Below, piece after piece: positions 14,353 to 20,848 of a stretch of DNA of 20,869 nucleotides. A program made the translations under genes and the position numbers. Each line of letters begins with the position of its first letter. Within the stretch, counting starts at the first letter, position 1. The DNA is from JBGOTP01 sp041476545 (lineage in GTDB: Bacteria > Acidobacteriota > Vicinamibacteria > Vicinamibacterales > CAVVIG01), in contig JBGOTP010000043.1 in NCBI GenBank assembly GCA_041476545.1, positions 1 to 20,869 of the forward strand, read 5' to 3'. The notes below the pieces were generated by a model that was not told the origin of the DNA, did no database searches, and saw only the letters and a program-made list of their open reading frames with translations.

Positions 14353-15720
14353 ATGTCGAACATCAAGAGCTGGACCTGGCGAAGCGTCACAGTCGGGACG
14401 ATCGCCATGGGCGGGTTGCTGGTCTCCTCGCAGCTAGCGAGCGCGGCGGAGCCCACCACGACGCCGACCTTCACGAAAGACGTCGCACCGATCTTCCAGG
14501 CGAAGTGTGAGGCGTGCCACCGGCCCGACTCGATCGCCCCGATGTCGCTGCAGACCTACGCCGAGACACGTCCGTTCGCGAATTCGATCAAGGCGCGAGT
14601 CGCCGCGCGGCAGATGCCGCCGTGGCACCTGGACAAGCACATCGGGATTCAGGACTACAAGAACGACCGCTCGCTGAGCGACGAACAGGTCGACACGATT
14701 GTGCGCTGGGTTAACGCCGGCTCCCCCCAGGGCGATCCGAAAGACATGCCGCCAGCCGTGAAGTGGCCGGATGAACAGGGCTGGAACTACGCCGCGCGTT
14801 TCGGACAGAAGGAACCCGACCTCATCATCAAGTCGACACCGTGGACGCAGAAGGCCGGCGCGCAGGACGCGTGGTGGAAGCCGGTCGTGGATAGTGGTCT
14901 CACCGAACCGCGCTGGGTCCGGGCGATCGAAGCCCGTCCCTCGACCGTCAAGGGCCGCAAGATTACCCACCACGCGCTCGCGTATCTCCAGCAGACCGAA
15001 CCGCCAGACCCGAATGCGCCCTCAGGTGGCGGTGTCTTTGGCGCCGGCGGGCTGTTCATGGAATGGGCGGTCGGCAAGGAAGGCGAGCTCATGCGCCCGA
15101 ACTCGGGCAAGCTCATGATGCCCGGCGCCAAGGTCACCTGGGACATTCACTATTCCAACGGCGGCGAGGACATCACCGACGTCGTGGAGCTCGGCATCTA
15201 CTTCTATCCAAAAGGACAGGAGCCGAAGTACCGCCAGCAGCTGGGTCTCTATGGCACCGACCGCGAAATGAGCGGCGGCATCGACCTCGCGCCAAACGCC
15301 ATCACGATCAACGAAGGCTTTTTCGTGTTGCGGTCATCCGGCCGTCTCGAGAGCTTCCAGCCGCACATGCACCTGCGCGGCAAGGCGATGGCGATCGAGG
15401 CGATTCTCCCGACCGGTCAGAAGCAGATGCTGACCTACGTGCCGAACTTCCAGTTCCAGTGGATGAACACGTATCAGTACGGCGACAATTCGGCGCCGCT
15501 CCTTCCGAAGGGCACGATCCTTCACATCACGTCGTGGCACGACAACACGTCGGCCAACAAGAACAACCCCGATCCGGATCAGTGGGTTGGCTACGGCGAT
15601 CGGACCGTCGACGAGATGTCGCACGCGTGGCTCAATATCACCTACATGAACGACGCTGACTTCGCGGCCGAAGTCGCCGCGCGCAAAGAGGCGCTCAGCA
15701 AGAACTCACAGCAGCAATAG
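14353..15720 (+). CDS. A3: secreted cytochrome c - copper type II (PHM-like) monooxygenase fusion
   Basis: A 455-aa paralogue of A1 and A2, more diverged along its whole length. Ligand positions are conserved: CEACH 52-56, M88, HH 206-207, H266 (WDIHYSNGG), HMH 338/340, M422 (TVDEM). Distinctive features are WHLDKH at 91-96 where A1 and A2 have WNIDKT, a Gly-rich loop (about 224-233) in place of the DPDA stretch, and an insertion (YGTDREMSGGI) before the second copper site. The start is ATG 14353 with AAAGGAG 8 nt upstream; upstream codons in the open frame lack support. It has its own promoter at 14235-14263 and is followed by a hairpin and B2, so A3-B2 forms a second transcription unit. The C-terminus is NSQQQ. 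Confidence 0.87.
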   Translation: MSNIKSWTWRSVTVGTIAMGGLLVSSQLASAAEPTTTPTFTKDVAPIFQAKCEACHRPDSIAPMSLQTYAETRPFANSIKARVAARQMPPWHLDKHIGIQDYKNDRSLSDEQVDTIVRWVNAGSPQGDPKDMPPAVKWPDEQGWNYAARFGQKEPDLIIKSTPWTQKAGAQDAWWKPVVDSGLTEPRWVRAIEARPSTVKGRKITHHALAYLQQTEPPDPNAPSGGGVFGAGGLFMEWAVGKEGELMRPNSGKLMMPGAKVTWDIHYSNGGEDITDVVELGIYFYPKGQEPKYRQQLGLYGTDREMSGGIDLAPNAITINEGFFVLRSSGRLESFQPHMHLRGKAMAIEAILPTGQKQMLTYVPNFQFQWMNTYQYGDNSAPLLPKGTILHITSWHDNTSANKNNPDPDQWVGYGDRTVDEMSHAWLNITYMNDADFAAEVAARKEALSKNSQQQ

Positions 15721-15748
15721 GCTTTTCTTCTCGCAACTTCCCAGCGGG

Positions 15749-15794
15749 GAGGCCGCGTTCGACGAGGACGCGGCCTCCTCGGTCCCGCCTTTTT
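15749..15794 (+). terminator. Hairpin plus delayed T-run after A3
   Basis: A perfect 10-bp stem, GAGGCCGCGT (15749-15758) with ACGCGGCCTC (15768-15777), has a 9-nt loop. Twelve nt later comes TTTTT (15790-15794). It lies between A3 and B2, so it is an attenuator or partial terminator rather than the operon end. Confidence 0.55.
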
Positions 15795-15819
15795 ATTGAA
15801 ATCTGAAGGAGCAGCTCGA

Positions 15820-16770
15820 ATGTCAGTGTACAGGTCGGTAATTGCGGGCATTGGCGTTGTGGCCGTGACCGCAGGCGCGATGCTGACCGGGTTGGGTCAG
15901 ACGCCCGCTCCGGCGGTTCCACAGCTGCCCGGAGCGCCCATGGCGACGAGTGGGAGCTTTGTGACCCCGAGGCTCGAAGGATGGTTTCGCAACGCCGACG
16001 GGACCGCCACGATCATCGTCGGCTACTTCAATCGCAACCAGAGCGAAGTCCTCGACGTCGCTGTGGGGCCGAACAACAAGATCGAGCCGGGAGGTCCAGA
16101 CCAGGGACAGCCCACGCACTTTCTCACGGGCCGCCAGTGGGGCATGTTCTCGGTGACAGTTCCCAAGGACTTCGGGACCAAGAAGCTGACGTGGACAGTT
16201 GTGGCCAATGGCCAGCCCGCCTCGATAACGCTGTGGATAAACCCTCCCTACAATGTCAGTCCGCTTGTCAAAGAGACCGATGGGAACACGCCGCCTGTGG
16301 CCAGGTTCGATCCGGCGGGACCAGAACTCAAGGGACCGCCGCGCGGGATCGCAAAAACCTACAGCGCCGCAGTTGGCGCCCCGCTTACGCTGACAGTATG
16401 GGTTAAGGATGCTGGGCCGACGTTCAGTCCCAACGCGCCTGCGCCGCCCGCGGCGGGCCGTAGCCGTCCCGGCGGACCGGGTGGTGGACCTGGCGCTGGA
16501 CCAGGAGCTGGCGGACCAGGCGCTGGCCGTGGCCCGACGAATATCGTCCGGATGGCCTGGGCCAGGTATCGCGGCCCCGCCGAGCCGAAGTTTGCCAACC
16601 CGAGGCCGACCATCGACGCGGCCGCCGATGGCAAGGCCGAGACGACGGTCACCTTCCCTCAGGCGGGCGAGTACTGGCTGCGCGCGCAGTTCAACGACTC
16701 CTCGGGTGAGGGCGGCGGCGGCGACCAGTGCTGCTGGTCGAGCGCCCTCGTCAAGGTTAACGTCAAGTAA
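15820..16770 (+). CDS. B2: secreted two-block protein, paralogue of B1
   Basis: A 316-aa secreted protein with the same plan as B1. A signal peptide (SVIAGIGVVAVTAGAML) precedes block one at 52-180 (EGWFRNADGTATIIVGYFNRN, VGPNNKIEPGGPDQGQPT, TVPKDFGTKKLTWTVVANG, GNTPPV, GPPRGIAKT). A shorter Gly/Pro/Ala-rich linker covers about 205-240. Block two follows (MAWARYRGPAEPKFANP...GEYWLRAQFNDSSGE...CCWSSALVKVNVK), with vicinal Cys 304-305. The linker is about 40 residues shorter than in B1 while both blocks align, so the linker evolves by length change. The start is ATG 15820 with AAGGAG 8 nt upstream; a TTG at 15796 in the same frame lies before the ribosome-binding site and is rejected. It is the last gene of the A/B cluster. 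Confidence 0.85.
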   Translation: MSVYRSVIAGIGVVAVTAGAMLTGLGQTPAPAVPQLPGAPMATSGSFVTPRLEGWFRNADGTATIIVGYFNRNQSEVLDVAVGPNNKIEPGGPDQGQPTHFLTGRQWGMFSVTVPKDFGTKKLTWTVVANGQPASITLWINPPYNVSPLVKETDGNTPPVARFDPAGPELKGPPRGIAKTYSAAVGAPLTLTVWVKDAGPTFSPNAPAPPAAGRSRPGGPGGGPGAGPGAGGPGAGRGPTNIVRMAWARYRGPAEPKFANPRPTIDAAADGKAETTVTFPQAGEYWLRAQFNDSSGEGGGGDQCCWSSALVKVNVK

Positions 16771-16881
16771 CGCGGTTATCCTGGGTACTGAGGCCGTTCT
16801 GACCCCGACGCTCCCTTCCCCTCCCAGCCCCGCAGAAGCTGAACCGAGACTGAGACACTGAAGCCGAGGCTCGGCGACCGA

Positions 16882-16898
16882 GTGACCTGTCCTGTCAC
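16882..16898 (+). promoter_or_regulatory. Inverted repeat GTGAC-N7-GTCAC before the zinc-ribbon gene
   Basis: The dyad lies 10 nt upstream of the TAGACT -10, in the -35/spacer zone, the classic place for an operator. No matching regulator can be named. The spacer 16771-16921 also holds a small GCCGA/TCGGC hairpin at 16863-16875. Confidence 0.35.
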
Positions 16899-16908
16899 CC
16901 GCCCGCCA

Positions 16909-16914
16909 TAGACT
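16909..16914 (+). promoter_or_regulatory. -10 element TAGACT, leaderless arrangement
   Basis: TAGACT ends 7 nt before ATG 16922, predicting a transcript that begins at the start codon. No Shine-Dalgarno is present. Confidence 0.45.
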
Positions 16915-16921
16915 CGGACTC

Positions 16922-17449
16922 ATGAACAAACAACACATCGGGCACGCTGCGCAGGTGCAAACCGGCTGGATCGCGTTCCCCGGAGGGGAACTCGAAGGTC
17001 AGCGCCCCAAGGCCATGTGCCCGGCCTGCCGGGAACGTGCCCGGCACGAGGGCACTCTCTGCTTCCAGTGCTATCGTGCCGAACTGGGCCGCGCGCGCGC
17101 GTTGAAGGCGGCCGGGGAACTCGACACCGCGTCCGACGCCCGCTTCCAGTGCGCGCTCCCGTTCGAGCCCGTCAACCGGCCCCGGCTCGAACGATTGCGG
17201 GTGGAACGGGCGGTGGAGCGGCGGGCGATCACGCAGTCCGCCGTGGGCTGTTTCGTGGACCGGCAGCGCCGTGCGCAGATTGCCGCGCGTCACGTCCTGC
17301 AGCAAATCGCAAGAGGCTCGAACCCCGAGAACCCCGTGAACCTTGTGAACCCCGTGAACCTTGTGAACTCTGTTAGTTTTGACGCAGCTATTTACGCCGC
17401 TGAACTCCAGCTTCCCGAGTCGTGGCTGCAGTTTGTTGCATCACGATAG
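16922..17449 (+). CDS. Small zinc-ribbon-like protein of unknown function with 9-bp repeat insertion
   Basis: A 175-aa cytosolic protein. Cysteine pairs CPAC (C33, C36) and CFQC (C47, C50) form a probable zinc-binding knuckle. A basic, Arg-rich helical middle follows (residues 85-132: RPRLERLRVERAVERRA, DRQRRAQIAARHVLQQIA). Residues 134-149 are a low-complexity tract (NPENPVNLVNPVNLVN) encoded by 9-bp tandem repeats. The C-terminal segment AELQLPESWLQFV looks like a normal domain end, so the repeat is an in-frame insertion before it. The start is ATG 16922. rmuC follows within 11-29 bp depending on its start. I do not recognise a family; zinc and basic residues would fit nucleic-acid binding (inference). 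Confidence 0.75.
   Translation: MNKQHIGHAAQVQTGWIAFPGGELEGQRPKAMCPACRERARHEGTLCFQCYRAELGRARALKAAGELDTASDARFQCALPFEPVNRPRLERLRVERAVERRAITQSAVGCFVDRQRRAQIAARHVLQQIARGSNPENPVNLVNPVNLVNSVSFDAAIYAAELQLPESWLQFVASR
17320..17373. repeat. Six tandem copies of a 9-bp unit inside the zinc-ribbon gene
   Basis: The units are GAACCCCGA, GAACCCCGT, GAACCTTGT, GAACCCCGT, GAACCTTGT and GAACTCTGT. The alternation of CCCC and CTTG units suggests an 18-bp higher-order duplication. The period is a multiple of three, so the reading frame is kept. Confidence 0.9.
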
Positions 17450-17460
17450 CGTGAGATACT

Positions 17461-18873
17461 GTGCCCATCGAACCTCCCATGCTGATCGGCATCCTCGTCG
17501 CGCTTGCAGTCGGCGCGCTGATCGGCTGGCTCGTCGGGCGTCCCTCCCATGTGCGGCTCCAGACCCAGCTCGAAAAAGACCGTGCCGTGCACGCAGAACG
17601 CCTCAAGGCGTACCAGGAGTCGGATGCCAGGCTCCGCGAAACGTTCCAGGCGCTGAGCGCCGAAGCCCTGCAGACCAACAGCCGGACCTTTCTGGATCTT
17701 GCCGAAGTCAGATTGAACGCGGCTCGGACGGAGGCCACGACCGATCTCGAGGCGCGTAGGAAGGCCATCGAAGACCTGCTGGCCCCGCTGCACAAGACGC
17801 TCGATCAGGTCGATCGGGAAATCAAAGACTCGGAACGCCACCGCCTGGAGGCCGGCGCGCAGCTGCTGGAGCGTATTGCCTCGCTCGACACGATGGGGCA
17901 GGGCCTGCGGAGCGAAACCGCGCGGCTCGTCGATGCGCTCAAACGCCCGGGTGTGCGCGGCCGATGGGGCGAACTCCAGCTGAAACGGGTTGTCGAACTC
18001 GCCGGGATGCTCGATCGCTGCGACTTCGAGGAGCAGCAGACGTTCAGCGCCGAGGAGCGCCGCATGCGCCCGGACGTCGTCGTCCATTTGCCTGGCGGCA
18101 AGCACGTGATCGTCGACGCAAAGGCGCCGCTCGATGCCTATCTCAAGGCGCTCGAAGCGCCGGACGAGGTGTCGCGGCAGGCGTTGCTCATCGATCACGC
18201 GCGCCAGGTGCGCGCCCATCTCACGCAGCTTTCCGCCAAGGGCTACGCGGCCCACATTCATCCCACTCCCGACTTCGTCGTGATGTTTCTGCCTGGCGAG
18301 ATGTTCTTCAGCGCCGCGCTCGAGCAGGATCCGTCGCTCATCGAGTTCGGCGTCGAGCTGCGCGTGATTCCGGCGAGCCCCACGACGCTCATCGCGCTGT
18401 TGAGAGCGGTCGCGTACGGCTGGCAGCAGGAGGCGATGGAGGACAACGCGCGGAAGATCAGCGATCTTGGCCGCAACCTGTACGATGCCGTGCGTGTGCT
18501 CGGGGGCCATTTCGATACGCTCGGCGCCCGCCTCAAGGCGAGCCTGGACGCGTACAATCAGGCCGTCGGTTCGCTCGAAGGCAACGTGCTCGTCAAGGCG
18601 CGCCGGTTCAAGGAACTCCAGGCGGCGAGCGATGCCGAAGAGATCGGGGCATGCGAGGTCATCGATCGCGTGCCGCGCATGCTGCAGGCCCGCGAACTGA
18701 CCGATGGCCTGCCGTTCGCGGACGTGCTGAACGAGACGGACGACCGTTCAGTTCGTTCAGATGGACCGGATCGTCCGGACGGACGAGATCGACCAGCTCG
18801 ACGAGATCAACCAGATGGACCAGATCGACCAGATGTCGCGCTGGCCGTCGGCACCGGGGAGCCTGTCCGATGA
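17461..18873 (+). CDS. rmuC: RmuC-family DNA recombination protein
   Basis: A 470-aa protein. An N-terminal membrane anchor (LIGILVALAVGALIGWLVG) is followed by a coiled-coil region (about 30-130) and the RmuC nuclease-like domain (about 150-400). Family motifs present are RGRWGELQLKRVVELAGM, RPDVVVHLPGGKHVIVDAKAPLDAY, FVVMFLPGE and LIALLRAVAYGWQQE. RmuC limits sequence inversions at repeats and is distantly related to PD-(D/E)xK nucleases. The start is given as GTG 17461; ATG 17479 is an alternative, supported by an extended -10-like TGAGATACT ending at 17460. Residues 434-458 are an Asp/Pro/Arg low-complexity tail from 9-bp repeats. The stop overlaps the SDR start by 4 bp (ATGA). Confidence 0.93.
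   Translation: MPIEPPMLIGILVALAVGALIGWLVGRPSHVRLQTQLEKDRAVHAERLKAYQESDARLRETFQALSAEALQTNSRTFLDLAEVRLNAARTEATTDLEARRKAIEDLLAPLHKTLDQVDREIKDSERHRLEAGAQLLERIASLDTMGQGLRSETARLVDALKRPGVRGRWGELQLKRVVELAGMLDRCDFEEQQTFSAEERRMRPDVVVHLPGGKHVIVDAKAPLDAYLKALEAPDEVSRQALLIDHARQVRAHLTQLSAKGYAAHIHPTPDFVVMFLPGEMFFSAALEQDPSLIEFGVELRVIPASPTTLIALLRAVAYGWQQEAMEDNARKISDLGRNLYDAVRVLGGHFDTLGARLKASLDAYNQAVGSLEGNVLVKARRFKELQAASDAEEIGACEVIDRVPRMLQARELTDGLPFADVLNETDDRSVRSDGPDRPDGRDRPARRDQPDGPDRPDVALAVGTGEPVR
18760..18834. repeat. Degenerate 9-bp tandem repeat in the rmuC 3' end
   Basis: Eight units resembling GATCGACCA or GATGGACCA, plus a partial one, encode a D-x-P/R pattern at residues 434-458. The units lie outside the conserved RmuC domain. 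Confidence 0.8.
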
Positions 18874-19661
18874 ACCAGTTCTTCAAGCCCGATCTTCTCA
18901 AGGGACGGGCGGCACTCGTCACCGGCGGCGGAACGGGGATCTGCCGTGGCATCGCGCTCGCGCTGGCGTCAGCGGGCTGCGATGTGGCGATCACCAGCCG
19001 CAGCGCCGAGCATCTCGACCCGACGGCGGCTGAACTGGCGCACTTGGGCGTGCGCGCGCTTGCCGTCGCCGGCGACGTGCGGGATGCCGCAGCTGTGGAT
19101 GCTGTGATCGCGAAGACCGTCGGCGCCTTCGGGCGCCTCGACATTCTCGTCAACGGCGCCGCCGGCAATTTCGTGTGCCTTGCGGAAAAGCTCTCGCCGA
19201 ACGGCTTTGGCACCGTCGTCGACATCGACCTCAAGGGGACGTTCAACGTGTCGCGTGCGGCCTTCCCCCATCTGCAGGCTCGCGGCGGCACGATCCTCAA
19301 CATCAGCGCAACCCTTCAGCTGCTGGGCACAGTGGGGCAGGCGCATGCATCTGCCGCCAAAGCCGGCGTCGATGCCCTTACCCGGACGCTGGCCGTCGAG
19401 TGGGGACCGTCGAAGATCAGAGTAAACGGGCTTGCGCCCGGTCCGGTGGACGGCACCGAGGGGGTCCGTCGACTCACGACGCCTGCCTCGCGCGAGATGA
19501 TTCAGGAACAATGTCCGCTTGGGCGGCTCGCGACCATCGATGAAGTGGCGAATGCGGCGCTCTTCCTCTGTTCCGACGCCGGGTCGTTTGTCACCGGCGT
19601 CACGCTGGTCATCGATGGCGGTCTCTGGCTCCGTTCCGCCCGCGCGCTGGCGACAGATTAA
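18870..19661 (+). CDS. SDR oxidoreductase, 2,4-dienoyl-CoA reductase-like
   Basis: A 263-aa short-chain dehydrogenase/reductase. The nucleotide site GGGTGICRG lies at 19-27, TSRS at 42-45 suits NADPH, and NGAAGNF lies at 95-101. The segments AEKLSPNGFGTVVDIDLKGTFNVSRAAFP and AKAGVDALTRTLAVEWGP...RVNGLAPGPVDGTEGVRRL follow the peroxisomal-type 2,4-dienoyl-CoA reductase (DECR2) pattern. The usual SDR catalytic Tyr is absent: the YxxxK position reads A160-S-A-A-K164. This loss is typical of dienoyl-CoA reductases and supports the call over a generic ketoreductase. The role is in beta-oxidation of polyunsaturated acyl-CoA. The start ATG 18870 overlaps the rmuC stop by 4 bp, implying translational coupling. 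The Dabb gene follows 17 bp later. Confidence 0.88.
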   Translation: MNQFFKPDLLKGRAALVTGGGTGICRGIALALASAGCDVAITSRSAEHLDPTAAELAHLGVRALAVAGDVRDAAAVDAVIAKTVGAFGRLDILVNGAAGNFVCLAEKLSPNGFGTVVDIDLKGTFNVSRAAFPHLQARGGTILNISATLQLLGTVGQAHASAAKAGVDALTRTLAVEWGPSKIRVNGLAPGPVDGTEGVRRLTTPASREMIQEQCPLGRLATIDEVANAALFLCSDAGSFVTGVTLVIDGGLWLRSARALATD

Positions 19662-19678
19662 GGCGTGGAGAGTTCCCC

Positions 19679-19969
19679 GTGCTGATTCATCTTGTCTCGT
19701 TCAAATACAAGGCTGACGCCGACGAGGCCGACCGGCGGCGCCATCGGGAACGTCTCGGGACGCTCGTCAGTATTACAGGGGTCGTGGACCTGAAGGTCGG
19801 CGCCGATGTCGTGCGATCGTCTCGCTCGTACGACACGGGCCTGATGGTCACGTTCCGCGATCGGGCGGGTCTCGATGCGTACCAGAAAGATCCACAGCAC
19901 GTGCCCGTGGCCCAGTTCGGCGTTTCGATCAGCGAACACATCGTTGCTGTCGATTTCGAGTCAACGTAG
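19679..19969 (+). CDS. Dabb (stress-responsive A/B barrel) domain protein
   Basis: A 96-aa single-domain protein. MLIHLVSFKYKADADEADRR opens with the typical Dabb H..xFK pattern. The middle contains DLKVGADVVRSSRSYDTGLMVTFRDRAGLDAYQKDPQHVPV, and it ends with the strand IVAVDFES. Dabb proteins form dimeric alpha/beta barrels; some are stress-induced and some are enzymes, and the role here is unknown. The start is GTG 19679 with GGAG 8 nt upstream. It follows the SDR by 17 bp and ends 17 bp before the stop of the convergent methyltransferase, with no clear terminator between them. Confidence 0.88.
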   Translation: MLIHLVSFKYKADADEADRRRHRERLGTLVSITGVVDLKVGADVVRSSRSYDTGLMVTFRDRAGLDAYQKDPQHVPVAQFGVSISEHIVAVDFEST

Positions 19970-19986
19970 AACGAATGTGGACCAGC

Positions 19987-20760
19987 CTAGGGCTTCGTGA
20001 AGATGAGGATGTGCTGGCGGGGCAGACGCTCATCGACCTTCGACAGTTTGAAGCCCTCGGCTTCGACCTCCAGCTTGGCCTCCGCGACCGTCATCTTGTG
20101 CTCGAGTTTGATCGGGACCTGCGGATCTTCCTTGCGGTATTCGAGCAGGACGAGTCGTCCGCCGGACTTCAAGCCTGCGCGGAGCCCGCGTAGCATCTTC
20201 TGCGGCTGGGAGAACTCGTGATAGACGTCCACCAGGAGTTCGAGGTCGAGGGACTCGGCGACCAGCTTGGGATCGTCGGTCAGGCCGAGCAGTGGCACGA
20301 TGTTCATGATCTTCTCTTTCGCGATGCGCCTGCGCAGCAGCTCGATCATCTCGGGTTGAATGTCTTCGGCATACACACGGCCGGTCGACCCGACCTTCTT
20401 GGCCATGAGAACCGACATGTACCCCGTGCCGGCGCCGATGTCGCCGACCGTCATCCCGCGTTTGAGGTCCAGGGCGTCAATCGCACTCTGCGGGTCTTCT
20501 TCGATATCCCTCGCTTCACGGTCCAGCCACTCCGCGCCCTGATAGCCCATGACCGGCGCGAATACCCGTCCGCTGATGGGGTGCACACCTGGCGTGGGTG
20601 CGGGGGCAGTCTGTTGCGCGGCCCGGACGGCCCCGGCGACCCCGGCAACCCCCGTAACCCCGGTAACCCCGGTAACCCCGGTAACCCCGGTAACAACGAC
20701 GAGCGCGGCGGCCAGCAGGAAAGAGCCGGTGATGGCGACAAGACGGTTCGGATGCTTCAT
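19987..20760 (-). CDS. Exported class I SAM-dependent methyltransferase
   Basis: A 257-aa protein. The Rossmann core has motif I VGDIGAGTGYMS (105-116), an acidic residue in the YAEDIQPEM segment (130-138), LLVDVYHEF (176-183) and the strand LVLLEYRKEDP. This resembles predicted class I methyltransferases. The N-terminus is a hydrophobic signal-like region (FLLAAALVVV) extended by five TGV tripeptides (24-38) from a 9-bp DNA repeat, then AAQQTAPAP, so the enzyme appears exported or membrane-anchored. A methyltransferase outside the cytoplasm would lack SAM, which makes location and activity uncertain. The start is ATG 20760 with AGGG 6 nt upstream. A 7-bp repeat array lies in its upstream region. 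Confidence 0.87.
   Translation of the reverse strand: MKHPNRLVAITGSFLLAAALVVVTGVTGVTGVTGVTGVAGVAGAVRAAQQTAPAPTPGVHPISGRVFAPVMGYQGAEWLDREARDIEEDPQSAIDALDLKRGMTVGDIGAGTGYMSVLMAKKVGSTGRVYAEDIQPEMIELLRRRIAKEKIMNIVPLLGLTDDPKLVAESLDLELLVDVYHEFSQPQKMLRGLRAGLKSGGRLVLLEYRKEDPQVPIKLEHKMTVAEAKLEVEAEGFKLSKVDERLPRQHILIFTKP
20635..20697. repeat. Seven 9-bp units in the methyltransferase signal region
   Basis: The units are GGCGACCCC, GGCAACCCC, CGTAACCCC, three GGTAACCCC and GGTAACAAC on the plus strand. On the coding strand they give repeated T-G-V and A-G-V/A tripeptides. Confidence 0.9.
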
Positions 20761-20780
20761 AAGCGACCCTGGCTGAGAGC

Positions 20781-20829
20781 CGAAAGCTGAAAGCTGAAAG
20801 CTGAAAGCTGAAAGCTGAAAGCTGAAAGC
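20781..20829. repeat. 7-bp tandem array (TGAAAGC)
   Basis: One variant unit (CGAAAGC) is followed by six perfect TGAAAGC copies. The array is intergenic, between the methyltransferase start and the possible divergent gene at 20849. Confidence 0.92.
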
Positions 20830-20835
20830 TGCCCT

Positions 20836-20841
20836 TAGAAT
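20836..20841 (+). promoter_or_regulatory. -10 element TAGAAT before a possible gene at the window edge
   Basis: TAGAAT ends 7 nt before ATG 20849, the same leaderless geometry seen at other starts in this window. Confidence 0.4.
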
Positions 20842-20848
20842 ACAACCA

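Noticed and set aside
15796..15819. Upstream TTG as the start of B2
   Set aside because: It lies before the AAGGAG ribosome-binding site, which is ideally spaced to ATG 15820, and the extra residues do not improve the signal peptide.
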